This document shows, piece after piece, positions 1-10,113 of a stretch of DNA of 64,000 nucleotides. A program made the translations under genes and the position numbers. Positions within the stretch are counted from its first letter, which is position 1; every line of letters starts with the position of its first letter. The notes below the pieces were generated by a model that worked only from the letters and a program-made list of their open reading frames with translations, was not told where the DNA came from and made no database searches. This DNA is from Mucor racemosus (lineage: Eukaryota > Mucoromycota > Mucoromycetes > Mucorales > Mucoraceae), in the NCBI GenBank assembly GCA_027405735.1, contig JAPEHQ010000010.1, positions 1,550,001 through 1,614,000 on the forward strand, in the 5' to 3' direction.

Positions 1-600
1 ATTTGTACTTTTGCCCAAAAAACGGGATTTTGATTAAAGGATTTTCATGTAATATTTGGGAATAATATGGTTTTTATTTTTAATAGAGCAGATAGGGCGC
101 TAAATTCTGTATTTGCTCGTATTTTTTTCTTTTATAATTGGTAGTATAATTAACTCTACATTTGCAAAATCAGAAAAAAAAAATTAAAAAATGTCAAAAT
201 TGATGATCTGGACAAGAATAATTTTTGAAATTAATATTCCGCTTATAGGCCTTGTAAGTCTTAAAAATAAGAGATTTTATAATACTTGAGAACTTTTGAA
301 GAATTCACGATGCTGTACCCACTTGACTCAAGCCTATTACTGTGAATCTTTATACATGTTAATATTGTGAGGTAGTTTATTTGATGATAATATAATCTTA
401 ATTTATAATTATTGCGCTAGAGGTTATTTGCATGGAGTTTTAGTCTTACCTCTCCAATATCATCATAAACATAAACATGGCCATCACTGGAACTTATTGC
501 TGCCTTTTTACCCTCCTCCTCTTTATCCCAAGCCAATCTATTCAATGCTTTACCAGAACCAACTTAAGTACTTACAAATGGTTCCTCGGTATTTGCTGTG
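1..600. repeat. Dispersed repeat carrying a gene fragment (copy 1)
   Basis: This stretch recurs at about 34640-35215 in the same orientation, diverged by eye but alignable almost throughout. It runs off the left edge of the window. It contains the dynein-intermediate-chain-like exon fragment annotated at 450-595, so the repeat looks like a duplicated segment that includes part of a host gene and its following intron. I see no intact coding region. Confidence 0.7.
450..595 (-). pseudogene. Exon fragment resembling dynein intermediate chain WD repeat
   Basis: On the minus strand, bases 595 to 450 read as one exon-like block: an acceptor (CACAG) at the upstream side and a consensus donor GTAAGA right after base 450. 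The peptide contains KALNRLAWDKE, then GKKAAI and SSDGHVYVYD, ending DIGE. This is how the last WD repeats of cytoplasmic dynein intermediate chains read (family form: ALNR.RW...G..IA.GDS.G...IYDVGE). An in-frame TAA at 566-564 breaks it, and no flanking exons could be joined. It is therefore a dead fragment. A second, more decayed copy lies at 35096-35215. Another WD40 protein is possible. Confidence 0.55.
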
Positions 601-1193
601 GTAAACTACATATACCAAGTTTGTTTAGTAATCAAATTGATCTTAGTCAACATCTAAGATCTAGTAACTTTAAATCACAAAAACATCAAAATGTCAAATT
701 GTACCACTGGTATTTCCAAACTAGGAACTAAACCACAAAGATCTTGCTTTATCAAGATCTTATTACTGTATTATTAATAGAATCAGAAAATAATAATATA
801 TATCATAAAGGCTATGGTAATCCAGAAACCTTTGCTTTTACTTTATATCTTAATAAATATCAAAGAGTTACAATTGTGTTCGCATCATCTTTTTTGTTTA
901 ATTGCTATTTTTTGTAGCAAAGTGCACTTTGGCGATTGTTTTATTAACACATAGTATGTTGTTATGGAAGCTGCCCTTTAATATCATCACGTCGAAAATG
1001 TGCGTCTGCTTTCTTCATCATCATGTAAAGTTAAAAATTACTAGGATCGAAATTCGCCAAGATAAGGTTTTTTGTTGTCGCATTTTTACGGTTGTAAAGT
1101 AGGTTTCAGATAATTGCAGATGTTTTCAGATGGCTTCAGATTTTTCAATTTTTTCGCTCAATAATGAGTCGAATTACGTGAAATCTTCAAAGA

Positions 1194-1630
1194 TGTGGAT
1201 TACATCCATTTAGATCTCCATTTCATCTGGTGTTTAACTTAAATTACCGCTGGTATAAATCAGGAATCACTTTGATTTGACATGTCTGATTGATGACAGC
1301 AAGTAATCTTATAACCGAGATGTGGACGGATCCTAGCAAATTATAATTATTGACCTAAATTACAAATACACCATTATTCGATATGCCCTGATTTCATCCA
1401 TGATAAAATCAGAACCTAAAGATATCGGGTAGATTATGGAAATGGCATGTTCCTATTTGTTTTCATTGATTTATAATATAGATTAGAAATTGTGTATAAG
1501 TAGAAGGACATCTTTCTTTCAAAGAGTCAATCAAGTTCTACTTGGTAATAAAACCCTAATAACGTTATCTAGTCGAATTCCTATTGTTTTTTTATACTTT
1601 TTTTTCGTGAATATCTCTACCTATTCCACA
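1194..1630 (+). mobile_element. Solo LTR-like element (family LTR1, copy 1)
   Basis: It starts TGTGGATTAC and ends ATTCCACA, so the termini are short inverted repeats (TGTGGA/TTCCACA). It aligns with 32372-32837, sharing the segment GATCTCCATTTCATCTG near the left end and AATAAAACCCTAA plus ATTCCTATTG near the right end. A TATA-like GTATAAG near 1493 and an AATAAA signal near 1549 fit LTR promoter and polyadenylation sites. The flanks AAAGA (1189-1193) and GAAGA (1631-1635) are a near but imperfect target duplication. No internal retrotransposon genes are present, so I read it as a solo LTR. Confidence 0.55.
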
Positions 1631-2109
1631 GAAGATGTACCTTCACTCTTTGTTTCATCAATATCTATTCAAAAATAAAAGAGTTAGTAAAATAATAATA
1701 CGAGTGTATTGCCCTAACGTTTGTTATATTTTAGAAGACAGTATATAGCAAAAAGTTCAAGAGCAAGACGACTACAATTACTACCAGTGCTGCACTAAAA
1801 TTTAGCCGTTGCTAAATGTTATTAGATTGCGTATATATACTCAGAAGTACTAATTACATTGTAATAATAGATGATATGACTCATCCTGAATCATATCTAT
1901 GAAAGTAGTCCTTCTATTGTTCTAATATTCCCTTCTTACCAAAACATATACTTTATAGACCCTTACTCAGTTTATACAATAAAATGTAGCTTTAAGCAGA
2001 ATAATTTATTAGATACTTGATTAAATAATCAGCATTATTGAACAAAACTGACCTAGAATCTTGACTATAAGAATTAAGTATCTAAATTGAGATGATGTTT
2101 TTTGTATTC

Positions 2110-3240
2110 ACAAGATGCCTGTAGTAGATCCAGCTAATGAAAGCTATTCTGAATTTTTTTGCTTCAATGAAAAATATTGATTTTTTGTCGAGATAATCAA
2201 AATAATAGTTTACATTACAGCTCAAGGTCTGTAATAACTGCGTTTCAAAATCGATTTGACAAATCGACCAGAAAATGATCGAAAAAACAAAACTGCTTAA
2301 TGGCTCATGAACTGCAAAGTAAGTTGAAATAGCGTATTAAATAGTCTTTGTACAGTTTTCAATTCTTTATTCATCAAAACAAAATTTAGATGCATGTTTC
2401 ACATTAAATTTTGTGTAAAATGCAATTGAAACTTTAGAGGTTTTTTGAAGATACACATCATTTTTTATAAGCATATTTTAGATATAAGTAGTGGAGATAA
2501 TGCACAGAAAAACTATCTATCAATGGAGCCATTGCTAAACATTTTAACTGCGTTTTTCGCAGAGAAAACGAGATATTTGTCAATTTTTTTTTCAAATTCA
2601 GAATCTGGGACGAGGGTACACAAGGGAAAAATTAAAGCTTCAGACGAAGGTAGTATTTATTTATACACATTTTTAAGAATATCTCCACGAAAAATCAACA
2701 TTTTAAAAAAAACTAAACTGGGTCCGAGAGAGCTCAACGAGATAACTGACTTGGATGTAAAAAAATACTGCCTAATATAATGAAAATTTTGAAATCTACA
2801 ACAAAAATGCCAAAAAAAATGAAAAAAACAAAAGTGTCCAGAATTTTTTTTACTAAAATATATTATAGAGTACTTTAAAACAAGTAGGTTTTATTATTAG
2901 AACATGTTAGTATAGCTTAATTTTTTGCAGAGATATGAAGCCTCAAAGTTTTTAATTATTAGTAGTAAATTACGTGTAAAAATCCGAAACACTAGCACTA
3001 AAAAAGTTATATCAGCTGCTAGATATACGATATTTCCGGAAACGCGTTATTGGATTAAAGTTAAACATCTCAGGTAGAACGGCATATGTTTTTATTGTGT
3101 TATTATTTAGTGAAAAAAAAAGTTGGACCAGGATGAAAAGTGATGCCCACTTTTCAAGGAAAAAGCAGCGAGTCTCACGTGTTCTGGAATCTTTCATGGG
3201 AAATTAAATTTAGGAACAGGCACCGTAATAAAATTAACTC
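2110..3240 (+). repeat. R1 dispersed AT-rich repeat, copy A
   Basis: One of five ~1-1.2-kb copies in this window (others: 15265-16230 minus, 30975-32180 minus, 37165-38310 plus, 55085-56185 minus; strands follow this copy). Shared landmarks in order are a start near ACAAGATAGATC, TTGATTTTTTGTCGAGATAA, a motif GCGTAAAATGCAATTGAAA, GAAGCCTCAAAGTTTT, and an end near GGAACAGGTAGCATAATGCG. No convincing terminal inverted repeat or target duplication was found. A short reading frame (2571-2780) is retained in the same sense in other copies. It could be a decayed transposon or a non-autonomous element. Confidence 0.75.
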
Positions 3241-3371
3241 GGCTCATATATCTGCTAAATTTGGTTGATTCTGTCTTATAAAAACATAAATTGGTAGATA
3301 GCAAAAAAAAAAAAGAAAAAAAAAACACACCCAAAACGTCTCACGACTACGAAGTAAAATAGAAAAATAAA

Positions 3372-3444
3372 TGCCTGCTAACAGAATCGAACTGTTGACC
3401 TTCTGCTTACTAGGCAGACGCTCTGCCAACTGAGCCAAGAAGGC
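3372..3444 (-). tRNA. tRNA-Thr (anticodon AGU)
   Basis: The minus strand folds into a 73-nt cloverleaf without intron: acceptor GCCTTCT/AGCAGGC, D-arm GCTC-loop-GAGC with AGTTGG in the loop, anticodon stem TCTGC/GCAGA with loop CTAGTAA (anticodon AGT, decoding threonine ACU/ACC after A-to-I editing), and T-arm AACAG-TTCGATT-CTGTT, with discriminator A. The internal A and B boxes are intact, and a T-run lies just downstream (3363-3367) as a Pol III stop. One acceptor pair (fifth, T opposite C) is mismatched, which is the only blemish. Confidence 0.9.
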
Positions 3445-4263
3445 ACTTACGACCCCTAGACCAAATTAAAAGATAGATGCAAAATATAATAACATGTAAA
3501 TCACGTGACCATTTGCTTTTTCATCTTACTTTTTTCTGGCTTTTGCTATTGATAACTCAAAGGAATTTGCGAGATATTTAAAGGCTACTACCGACTCCAT
3601 GCGTATCAGTTAAATAGTAATAGCATATAATATATATACTAGAATTTTACTTTATTAAGAAATTAGCATAAATTCTACAGTGATGTACGATTCTAAATGG
3701 ACATGCTGTGAAAATCTAATTAGTGAAACTTTTGACACAGGAAATACAAACGCGTCTACCAAAGCTATCTATTAAATAAATATCTACTAGTTTTTTTTCA
3801 CGTTTGCCTTTAAAAATATTTATAAAAATCTGTGAAATCCTATGGTGGCGGTATCTCACGATTTGAAAATAATCTTTTTTATGGAAACGGCTTTTAAATT
3901 TACGGTCAACAATAATGCATTCCTGATTTAAACGGGTAAAAAAAAAAAAAAAAAAAGGAAGCGCGTAAAATTCGAAATGATTACTTGATATCAACCATTG
4001 AAATGGCTACTCCTGTGGCAATACTAACTTGATATATTGATAAACTGCCAAGCAGTGTTACTTGGAGGACAAAGACATGGTTTAGTGATTTGTTTTGTAA
4101 TACAAAATGACGATAGAAAGGGACGTGCACAAGTTGACTATTATTTGAGTAGTAGAGAAATATTAAAATGTATGTATATGGTTTATTATAGTACAAAAAA
4201 AAAAAAAATAAAAAATGAGGGAGAGGGGTTATACAGTATTAAAACAGATGAGCGTTTTTTCTT
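3445..4263. other. Intergenic, no gene supported
   Basis: AT-rich sequence between the tRNA and the next gene. It holds A-runs at about 3937-3957 and 4194-4208. Short open frames on both strands (for example 4037-4267 plus, 3716-3994 minus) show no recognisable family, and the A-run codes for the lysine or phenylalanine stretches in them. I see no supported feature here. Confidence 0.5.
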
Positions 4264-5271
4264 CTAATTAATAGAAACAGTGCGAATATTAGGAGATTGC
4301 TCGCGTTGATCTTGCTCTCTTTTAACAAACATCAACATAGCTTGAGCAGCTGCATTTGTTGCTGATGCAGGAGATGCTGGCGAACTTTTACTTTCATCTA
4401 CAAGTTGATTTGGAATTGATAATGATAATCGAAGTTGACTTGTTCTAGTCCAATCAGGGCTCACATCATCTCTTAAATTAATATCTGTATCTTCATCTTC
4501 ATCTCCATCATCTTCAAGCAGTGTTGGTTCTTTTGGCATATGGTCGCTATCTTGTCTTTGACAACTTGTAGGTGAATGCCCTCTTTCTGTCATGGCAATA
4601 GCGTATGACAAATAATCTAATGAATTTCTAACATTTGATGGTTCACCATTCAAATCATTTGGCACGAATGAAGCATCAAATGATGAGATTGAATGGTGTC
4701 TAATATTTGTTGGTGGTGATAATTCTGGGGAATAAGCAACTGATTTCTTTCCACTCCAAGCATCTTTATCATAATGATGAAAGAAATAAGTTTGTTGTGA
4801 TTGTTGTGATGATTGTTGTGAGTCAAAAGATATATTATCATGGCTTTTACTTGTTGTTCTTTGCGGATCTTCATGCTTTTTTTGTTGTACATTTGAGCGA
4901 GGTTGGTATTTTGATCGTCTAGATTTGGCATATCTAGCACCTGAAGCGGGTATATAAGAGCGTTTATCAATGATATCTTGTTGAGTGAATCGAGGTATAG
5001 GAATTTCTTTGATCAATTGACGTTGTCTTTGTTTCCAAAAGCATTCAACATCTCCTAATGAATTCTTTTCCCAACCATTTCGAAGCTTAAACCGAGCAAA
5101 ACCTAAGCGAGTTCTTAAAGACTCAACATGCTAATAGGAGATTTATTTAATCATTTGACGTTTAAATTATACATTTCTTATTCAAACCTTTAAAATATCT
5201 TTATTGTTGCCATTGACAAAGATTGGGTGATGATCTAACAGATAATTGTGATTACTATTGTTACTATGCAT
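4264..5271 (-). CDS. Whi5/Nrm1-like G1/S transcriptional regulator (putative)
   Basis: Two exons: 5271-5188 and 5130-4264, intron GTTTGA...TTAG, giving 316 residues. Residues 29-70 read as a compact conserved block, VESLRTRLGFARFKLRNGW, which matches the GTB-type motif pattern (R-x-R-L-x-x-A-x-x-K-V/L) of fungal Whi5/Nrm1 repressors that bind SBF/MBF. The rest is low complexity: a Gln/Ser-rich stretch, many Ser-Pro sites (YSPELSPP, VSPDW, SSPASP, QSPN) suiting a CDK substrate, an acidic run EDDGDEDED, and an Ala-rich tail. Nothing catalytic is visible. The upstream region carries three ACGCG cores, which supports a cell-cycle role. Family assignment is inference from one motif; a different short nuclear regulator remains possible. 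Confidence 0.5.
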
Positions 5272-5400
5272 GATTAAAAATAGTTAAGGGATCAAGTGAC
5301 TAGTAGAAAAAGAGAAAGGAAAAAGAATAAAAGCTTATAGTGTTAGTAGAATATAGGTCAAATATGTCTGTGGGTTTCCGCTCCCATCAACCTTTTTCCC

Positions 5401-5431
<31 letters not shown>

Positions 5432-5473
5432 CCTACATTTTGTGGAAAATAAATCAGGTTTTACCAATTCAAC

Positions 5474-5510
5474 CGCGTTTGGCCCGCGTTGCGGAGCGTC
5501 GAAATCACGC

Positions 5511-5511
<1 letters not shown>
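5474..5511. promoter_or_regulatory. Cluster of three ACGCG (MBF/E2F-type) cores
   Basis: Between two long T-runs lies a GC-rich island of about 50 bases containing ACGCG cores at 5474-5478 and 5485-5489 (both minus strand) and 5507-5511 (plus strand), also TTTGGCCCGC. ACGCGT-like cores are the established binding sites of the fungal MBF factor. The island is about 200-240 bases upstream of the start codon at 5271. In so AT-rich a context three cores in 38 bases is striking. Function is inferred. Confidence 0.5.
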
Positions 5512-5548
<37 letters not shown>

Positions 5549-5964
5549 AATACGTTTCGATAAAAAAAAAGATACAAAATTCATCGCGGTCTTAAGATTT
5601 TGGTATATCAAACATCTAAAAGTTATCAAGATGTATTCTTTTTTTCGGAAAAAAAAAGGAATTTAAAAAATAAAACTTGGTTTCCCACATTTTAAAACAT
5701 GAAAATTGATAAATGTTAATTTTTTCAAGCATTTGACAATATATTTTTTTTTAGAATAAACGGTTATTTTGTATTTTCGATGTATGAGTAAAGAGAATAC
5801 ATTTTTTTTATAAATATAATAATAATAAAATTTGAGCCTAGATATGAGCAATCCTTTCAAATCTTGAAATTCTGTTTCACGTGCTCAATAAAAAATTAGT
5901 TGTCAGCCAAGCAAAATAAAAAGCCAAGGATATACTAGATTGTCTGCATAAATGTCGATATTGA
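5512..5964. other. Intergenic, low complexity
   Basis: Begins with a T-run (5513-5541), followed by AT-rich sequence that leads to the 3' end of the PMP3-family gene. The paired T-runs at about 5402-5430 and 5513-5541 flank the GC-rich island. No gene is visible. Confidence 0.5.
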
Positions 5965-6243
5965 TTAATTGCTAGGCGCAGTAGATCCGTAAGCAACTCT
6001 CGGAGGTTCTTCTACTGCAACTCGCTCATAGCGAAGGCCTCCAGATTCAATATCTTCGATATGTTCATTGTATTTATGAACAATGTAAAAGCCATGAATA
6101 ATACCGGGAATAGCGCCAAGAGCACAGAGGCAAATATTAATCAACAAGTCAACACTACATCCAGTTTTGATTCCTACAGCAGCAGGAGGAAAGAAGAAGG
6201 CAATAATAAAAAGAGCAATATCTCTACCAGTGTAAGCAGCCAT
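5965..6243 (-). CDS. PMP3/UPF0057-family plasma-membrane proteolipid
   Basis: Single exon, 92 residues. It has the two-helix PMP3 core: a first segment with FIIAFFFPPAAVGIK, the loop GCSVDLLIN, and a second segment with CLCALGAIPGIIHGFYI (residues about 8-55). In yeast, Pmp3/Sna proteins are small plasma-membrane or vacuolar proteolipids that affect membrane potential and cation sensitivity. Plain Pmp3 is about 55 residues; this one has an extra 37-residue acidic, proline-containing tail (EEPPRVAYGSTAP), as in the longer Sna-type members. The start ATG is the only one that keeps the first helix whole. A shared origin with Sna2/Sna3 is likely, but the exact orthologue cannot be told from sequence. 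Confidence 0.9.
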   Translation of the reverse strand: MAAYTGRDIALFIIAFFFPPAAVGIKTGCSVDLLINICLCALGAIPGIIHGFYIVHKYNEHIEDIESGGLRYERVAVEEPPRVAYGSTAPSN

Positions 6244-7593
6244 GATTGATATGTATTGAAGAAAAATAAGGATGCGTAAGAAAAAGAAAAAGGAAAATAA
6301 CCAGAAATAAATTCAATTTTATTTGTTTGTGTAATTAACTCTGATATTACGCCAATCCTAGATCCTTATTCTTTTGTCCTTGAATACGAACAACCATTTA
6401 ATGTTACATTTATGAGATACAATTGCATTTAAATGAGGTGCTGATTTATTGTATCCATAATTTGAAGCAGTTATTATATCATCAAGTGTCAAATGTACTG
6501 TAAACTGAGTAAACAATCATCAAAATCTCTTCTTATGGAACCTAGCTGTCAAAATATAGAAGCCAAGTAGATTATATCTATGTATCAGAGCTTTAAGGAA
6601 ACCCTTACCATAAAGGAGTTCCATGCTGGGGAAAAATCCGGTAATTATCCATGGAATTGAGCAGTAAGCAATGATACACAGCAAGGAAATCGAGATTTTA
6701 CGATTAATCAGCCAAATAAGCAAATGTTACTGTATTATTTAATCCTTTTTAATATTTCCAATTTGAAAATATAAACAGCAATGGTTTAACCATTACAATT
6801 TTCATAGATTCTTACAGATCATAGCGTTAGGTCATACCTTACACAACTTGAAATATGTCGCTATTACATTTTGGTCAAGAAACCATTTCAAAGTCTGAGC
6901 AGTTTTTCTTTTTTCGAAATCGCTCAAAAAATTATTTTTTCAATATTGATAAAAAAAAGCGCCAATAGTAAACAAACTCTTGTAGAAAGTATATCCAAAA
7001 ACTAAACATTTTTAGCTATTAATTCCATTTAGAAAAAATCCTTTAAAGTCTGTAGTACACATATCGGAGTACGAATAAGCATCAGTCAGACAGAGACATC
7101 TAATCTTTTAGTTTGATGCATTCTCTCAATATAAACACACTGTATAAACAGTACTTCTAAAGCAAAAAGAAGCGCCATGTTACACAAATTAGCTAAATGT
7201 CATAAAATTTAACATTGCAACAGTGACGGTCTACGAAAGATCATTCTACTCATGTTGCACTTGTCAATCTCATCTTATTTTCAAATTTGTTAAAACACTG
7301 GATTTACGATTTAGTATCAATATTCAGCAGATAATTTGTCATTAAATTGCATAAAACTATCAGTCTTGACCATGAGAATATATTTTTTCCTTTAAAGAGC
7401 TAAATTTAAGAACATATCGAGTGAGAAAGATCATTTGCATTGTAACCAATGGCAAGTTTCAAGATTCGAAATTGTGCAAAACGAGATGGTACATGATCTA
7501 ATTGGATTAGATCTATAGTCACACGCAAACATATCAAAGAAACATACATCAAACATCTCTCTCTTTTTTCTCTCTCTTTTACAAACATAAATC
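6244..7593. other. Divergent intergenic region, no gene found
   Basis: About 1.35 kb between the PMP3-family gene (minus) and FOL1 (plus). It is AT-rich. A minus-strand open frame at 6520-6723 is hydrophobic but matches nothing known and has no splice support. The last 40 bases before FOL1 are a CT-rich leader (CTCTCTCTTTTTTCTCTCTC), typical of fungal core promoters. Confidence 0.5.
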
Positions 7594-9864
7594 ATGGAAG
7601 AAGAAAGACAATATGATAAAATTCTTGTAAAGAATTTAGTTTTAAAAAACGTTGCTGGTGTAGAAGCTTGGCAAAGACTTAAATCACAGCCTGTAGTTAT
7701 TTCTGTCGAAATTTACACTGACATTACTGCTGCCGGTAATACTGATCATGTTACAAATACTATTCATTATGGCCATGTCACTAAGGCTATCACTAAATTG
7801 GGAGAGGCTTGTACGTTCAAGTCTTTGGAAGGTTTAGCTCATGCTGTTGTCAAATTGTGTTGTGTTCAATTTGGTGCTGCTAAAACAAAGGTAACTGTGG
7901 AACAGCCTAAAGCTCTTTTGCATGCTGCTGCTTCAGGTGTAAGATTGACTAGAGCAATTGAAGATTATCAAGATTGTGATAAAGATGTAGTTGAAACTAC
8001 AGGCGAAGTATCAGGTTTAGGTGTAGCTGACGAAATTTTTGTAAGAGATTTACGTCTTCATACTATTGTTGGTGTCAATCCCTGGGAGAGAGAGGAGAAA
8101 CAAGTCGTTGTTATCAATTTGGTTGTATACCCATCTTTCTTACCCTATGGCAAATTTGCTGATTCAGAGCAAAATAAATCTCACAATTTACGTACAATTG
8201 TTCGTACTTTAACTCGCCACATTGAAGCATCCGGTTACAAGACCATTGAAGCCTTTGGTGTCACTGTTGCTCGTTTAGCATTGGAGAAATGTCATGTCAA
8301 TAAGATTTCCGTTCGTGTAGAAAAGCCGAGTGCTATTTTATTTGCTGATTGTTCCGGTATTGAGGTCACTCGTGATAGAGTATGGTTAAAGCAAGTAATT
8401 GATGCCGAGGAAAAGGCTGGAGAAAAGTTTATTCATAATACTGGTAAGCTCAATTTTAGTAAAGAAGTACCTGTCGATTATACCCAGACAGCCTATATTG
8501 CTTTTGGATCAAATATTGGTGATCGAGTTGATAATATCAACCAAGCCCTTCATATGCTCGAATCTGGATGCAGTAGTGTTGTGCTCGATACCAGTTTCTT
8601 GTATGAAACTCCACCCATGTATTATACAGAACAACCTGCCTTTTTGAATGGTGTATGTAAGATTGCTACTTGCTTGGAACCTCATGCCCTATTAGCCAAA
8701 TTGAAAGAAACCGAGAATGCTTTAGGACGTCTTCCTAGTTTCCGTAATGGCCCACGCCCAATTGATCTCGATATCTTGTTTTATAATGATCTAGTACTCA
8801 ATGATGGCGAGACATTGATCATTCCTCACAAATTGATTCAAGAACGTGAGTTTGTGTTATGGCCCCTTTGTGATATTGCTCGAGATATGGAACATCCCCG
8901 TCTTTTTAAAACCAACGGTCAACTTTTATCTCAATTACTCAAGGTTACTGCTGAAAGCGAAGAAGGTTCTCTCAAGATTGATAAGGTTGCTCCCATTCAA
9001 AAGGGTAAGCTTTGGCGTTGGAATGATAAAACTTATGTTATGGGTATTTTGAATACCACACCCGATAGTTTCTCAGATGGTGGTAAGCATAATGAAGTAA
9101 AGTCTGCTGTTACCGCTGCTTGGCGTATGAAGGAAGAAGGTGCAGATATTATTGATATTGGAGGTATGTCTACTCGCCCTGGTGCTGATGACAGTTTCCC
9201 GGAGGAAGAAGAAATCCGTCGTGTTGTACCTGTTATTACCCAATTAAGAGAAGAAGGTTTTGATTTACCTATTTCTATTGATACCTTCCGAGCTTCTGTT
9301 GCTGAGGCTGCTGTCAAGGCTGGTGCTAATTTAATCAACGATATTAGCGGTGGTGCTCGAGATCCCAACATGTTAAAGACCATGGCAGATTGCAATGTAC
9401 CTGTTTGTTTAATGCATATGCGAGGAGATGCTCAAACCATGATGTCTAAAGAGAATACTAAATATGAAAATGACGATGTAGTGGATGATGTATCTCATGT
9501 ATTGCATTTACTAGTTCAAAGAGCCATTGCTGCTGGTGTTCATCGTTGGAATATCATTATTGATCCTGGTGTTGGGTTTGCTAAAACAGCAGATCAAGAT
9601 TTTGAACTTTTACGTCATTTGAAAGACATGTCTCAAGGCCAAGATTCTTTGTTACAAGGACTCCCATCTTTGGTGGGCATTAGTCGCAAGAAGTTTATTG
9701 GTAGCATAACGGGCGTAGATGAGGCTGAGAAGCGAACATTTGGTACAGCTGGAGCTGTTGCGGCCTGTGTTGCCGGCGGGGCTAATATTATGAGAGTGCA
9801 TGATGTCCGACCAATGTGGGAAGTGATCCAAGTATGCGATAATGTTTGGAGAAAAACAAAGTAA
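7594..9864 (+). CDS. FOL1: Trifunctional folate synthesis protein (DHNA, HPPK, DHPS)
   Basis: Single uninterrupted exon, 756 residues, the usual length of fungal FOL1. Domain order: two tandem dihydroneopterin aldolase domains (about 8-115 and 145-260; the second contains LRLHTIVGVNPWER), then 6-hydroxymethyl-dihydropterin pyrophosphokinase (from about 302: YIAFGSNIGDR; later RNGPRPIDLDILFY), then dihydropteroate synthase (from about 480: MGILNTTPDSFSDGG, DIGGMSTRPGA, HMRGD, GISRKKFIG). Together they convert dihydroneopterin through hydroxymethyl-dihydropterin to dihydropteroate in the mitochondrial or cytosolic folate pathway. The DHPS pABA/sulfonamide loop keeps Thr527-Arg528-Pro529, the residues whose change gives sulfa resistance in Pneumocystis. 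The absence of introns contrasts with the neighbouring genes. Confidence 0.97.
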   Translation: MEEERQYDKILVKNLVLKNVAGVEAWQRLKSQPVVISVEIYTDITAAGNTDHVTNTIHYGHVTKAITKLGEACTFKSLEGLAHAVVKLCCVQFGAAKTKVTVEQPKALLHAAASGVRLTRAIEDYQDCDKDVVETTGEVSGLGVADEIFVRDLRLHTIVGVNPWEREEKQVVVINLVVYPSFLPYGKFADSEQNKSHNLRTIVRTLTRHIEASGYKTIEAFGVTVARLALEKCHVNKISVRVEKPSAILFADCSGIEVTRDRVWLKQVIDAEEKAGEKFIHNTGKLNFSKEVPVDYTQTAYIAFGSNIGDRVDNINQALHMLESGCSSVVLDTSFLYETPPMYYTEQPAFLNGVCKIATCLEPHALLAKLKETENALGRLPSFRNGPRPIDLDILFYNDLVLNDGETLIIPHKLIQEREFVLWPLCDIARDMEHPRLFKTNGQLLSQLLKVTAESEEGSLKIDKVAPIQKGKLWRWNDKTYVMGILNTTPDSFSDGGKHNEVKSAVTAAWRMKEEGADIIDIGGMSTRPGADDSFPEEEEIRRVVPVITQLREEGFDLPISIDTFRASVAEAAVKAGANLINDISGGARDPNMLKTMADCNVPVCLMHMRGDAQTMMSKENTKYENDDVVDDVSHVLHLLVQRAIAAGVHRWNIIIDPGVGFAKTADQDFELLRHLKDMSQGQDSLLQGLPSLVGISRKKFIGSITGVDEAEKRTFGTAGAVAACVAGGANIMRVHDVRPMWEVIQVCDNVWRKTK

Positions 9865-10113
9865 AAAAGAAAATATACAACATAAAGAAAAAAAAAAGTA
9901 CTATAGCCAACCTTTACAAAAACTGTACATATTTAATAAAAATTGAAGCTTTTAAGCTTCCAAACATCCCATCAAAGCAAACATATGTGACTGTGAGCAA
10001 AGCAGTTTCCTTGTGCAATTGTCTATATAAATTGCATCTCTTGGTATTATATGCCGCTCTTTTGACTAGTTTCCATCATTTGTATATTACGCGACATTCT
10101 ATAATATAGAAAT

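Noticed and set aside
477..731. 84-codon plus-strand frame
   Set aside because: It is antisense to the dynein-like exon fragment and is not kept in the second copy of the repeat.
3244..3438. 64-codon minus-strand frame beginning MAQLAERLPSKQK
   Set aside because: Its first part is the tRNA-Thr gene read in frame (a common artefact), and the rest is A/T-run sequence.
4037..4267. Plus-strand frame (CQAVLLGGQRHGLVICF) overlapping a minus-strand frame
   Set aside because: No family match, ends in a lysine run coded by an A-tract, no splice partners found.
5340..5543. Frame rich in phenylalanine
   Set aside because: Produced by the two T-runs that flank the ACGCG island.
6520..6723. 67-codon hydrophobic minus-strand frame
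   Set aside because: Hydrophobic only because the DNA is AT-rich; no homologue and no conserved start context. A real small gene cannot be excluded.
9033..9395. Antisense frame over the DHPS domain of FOL1
   Set aside because: Shadow of a highly conserved sense gene.
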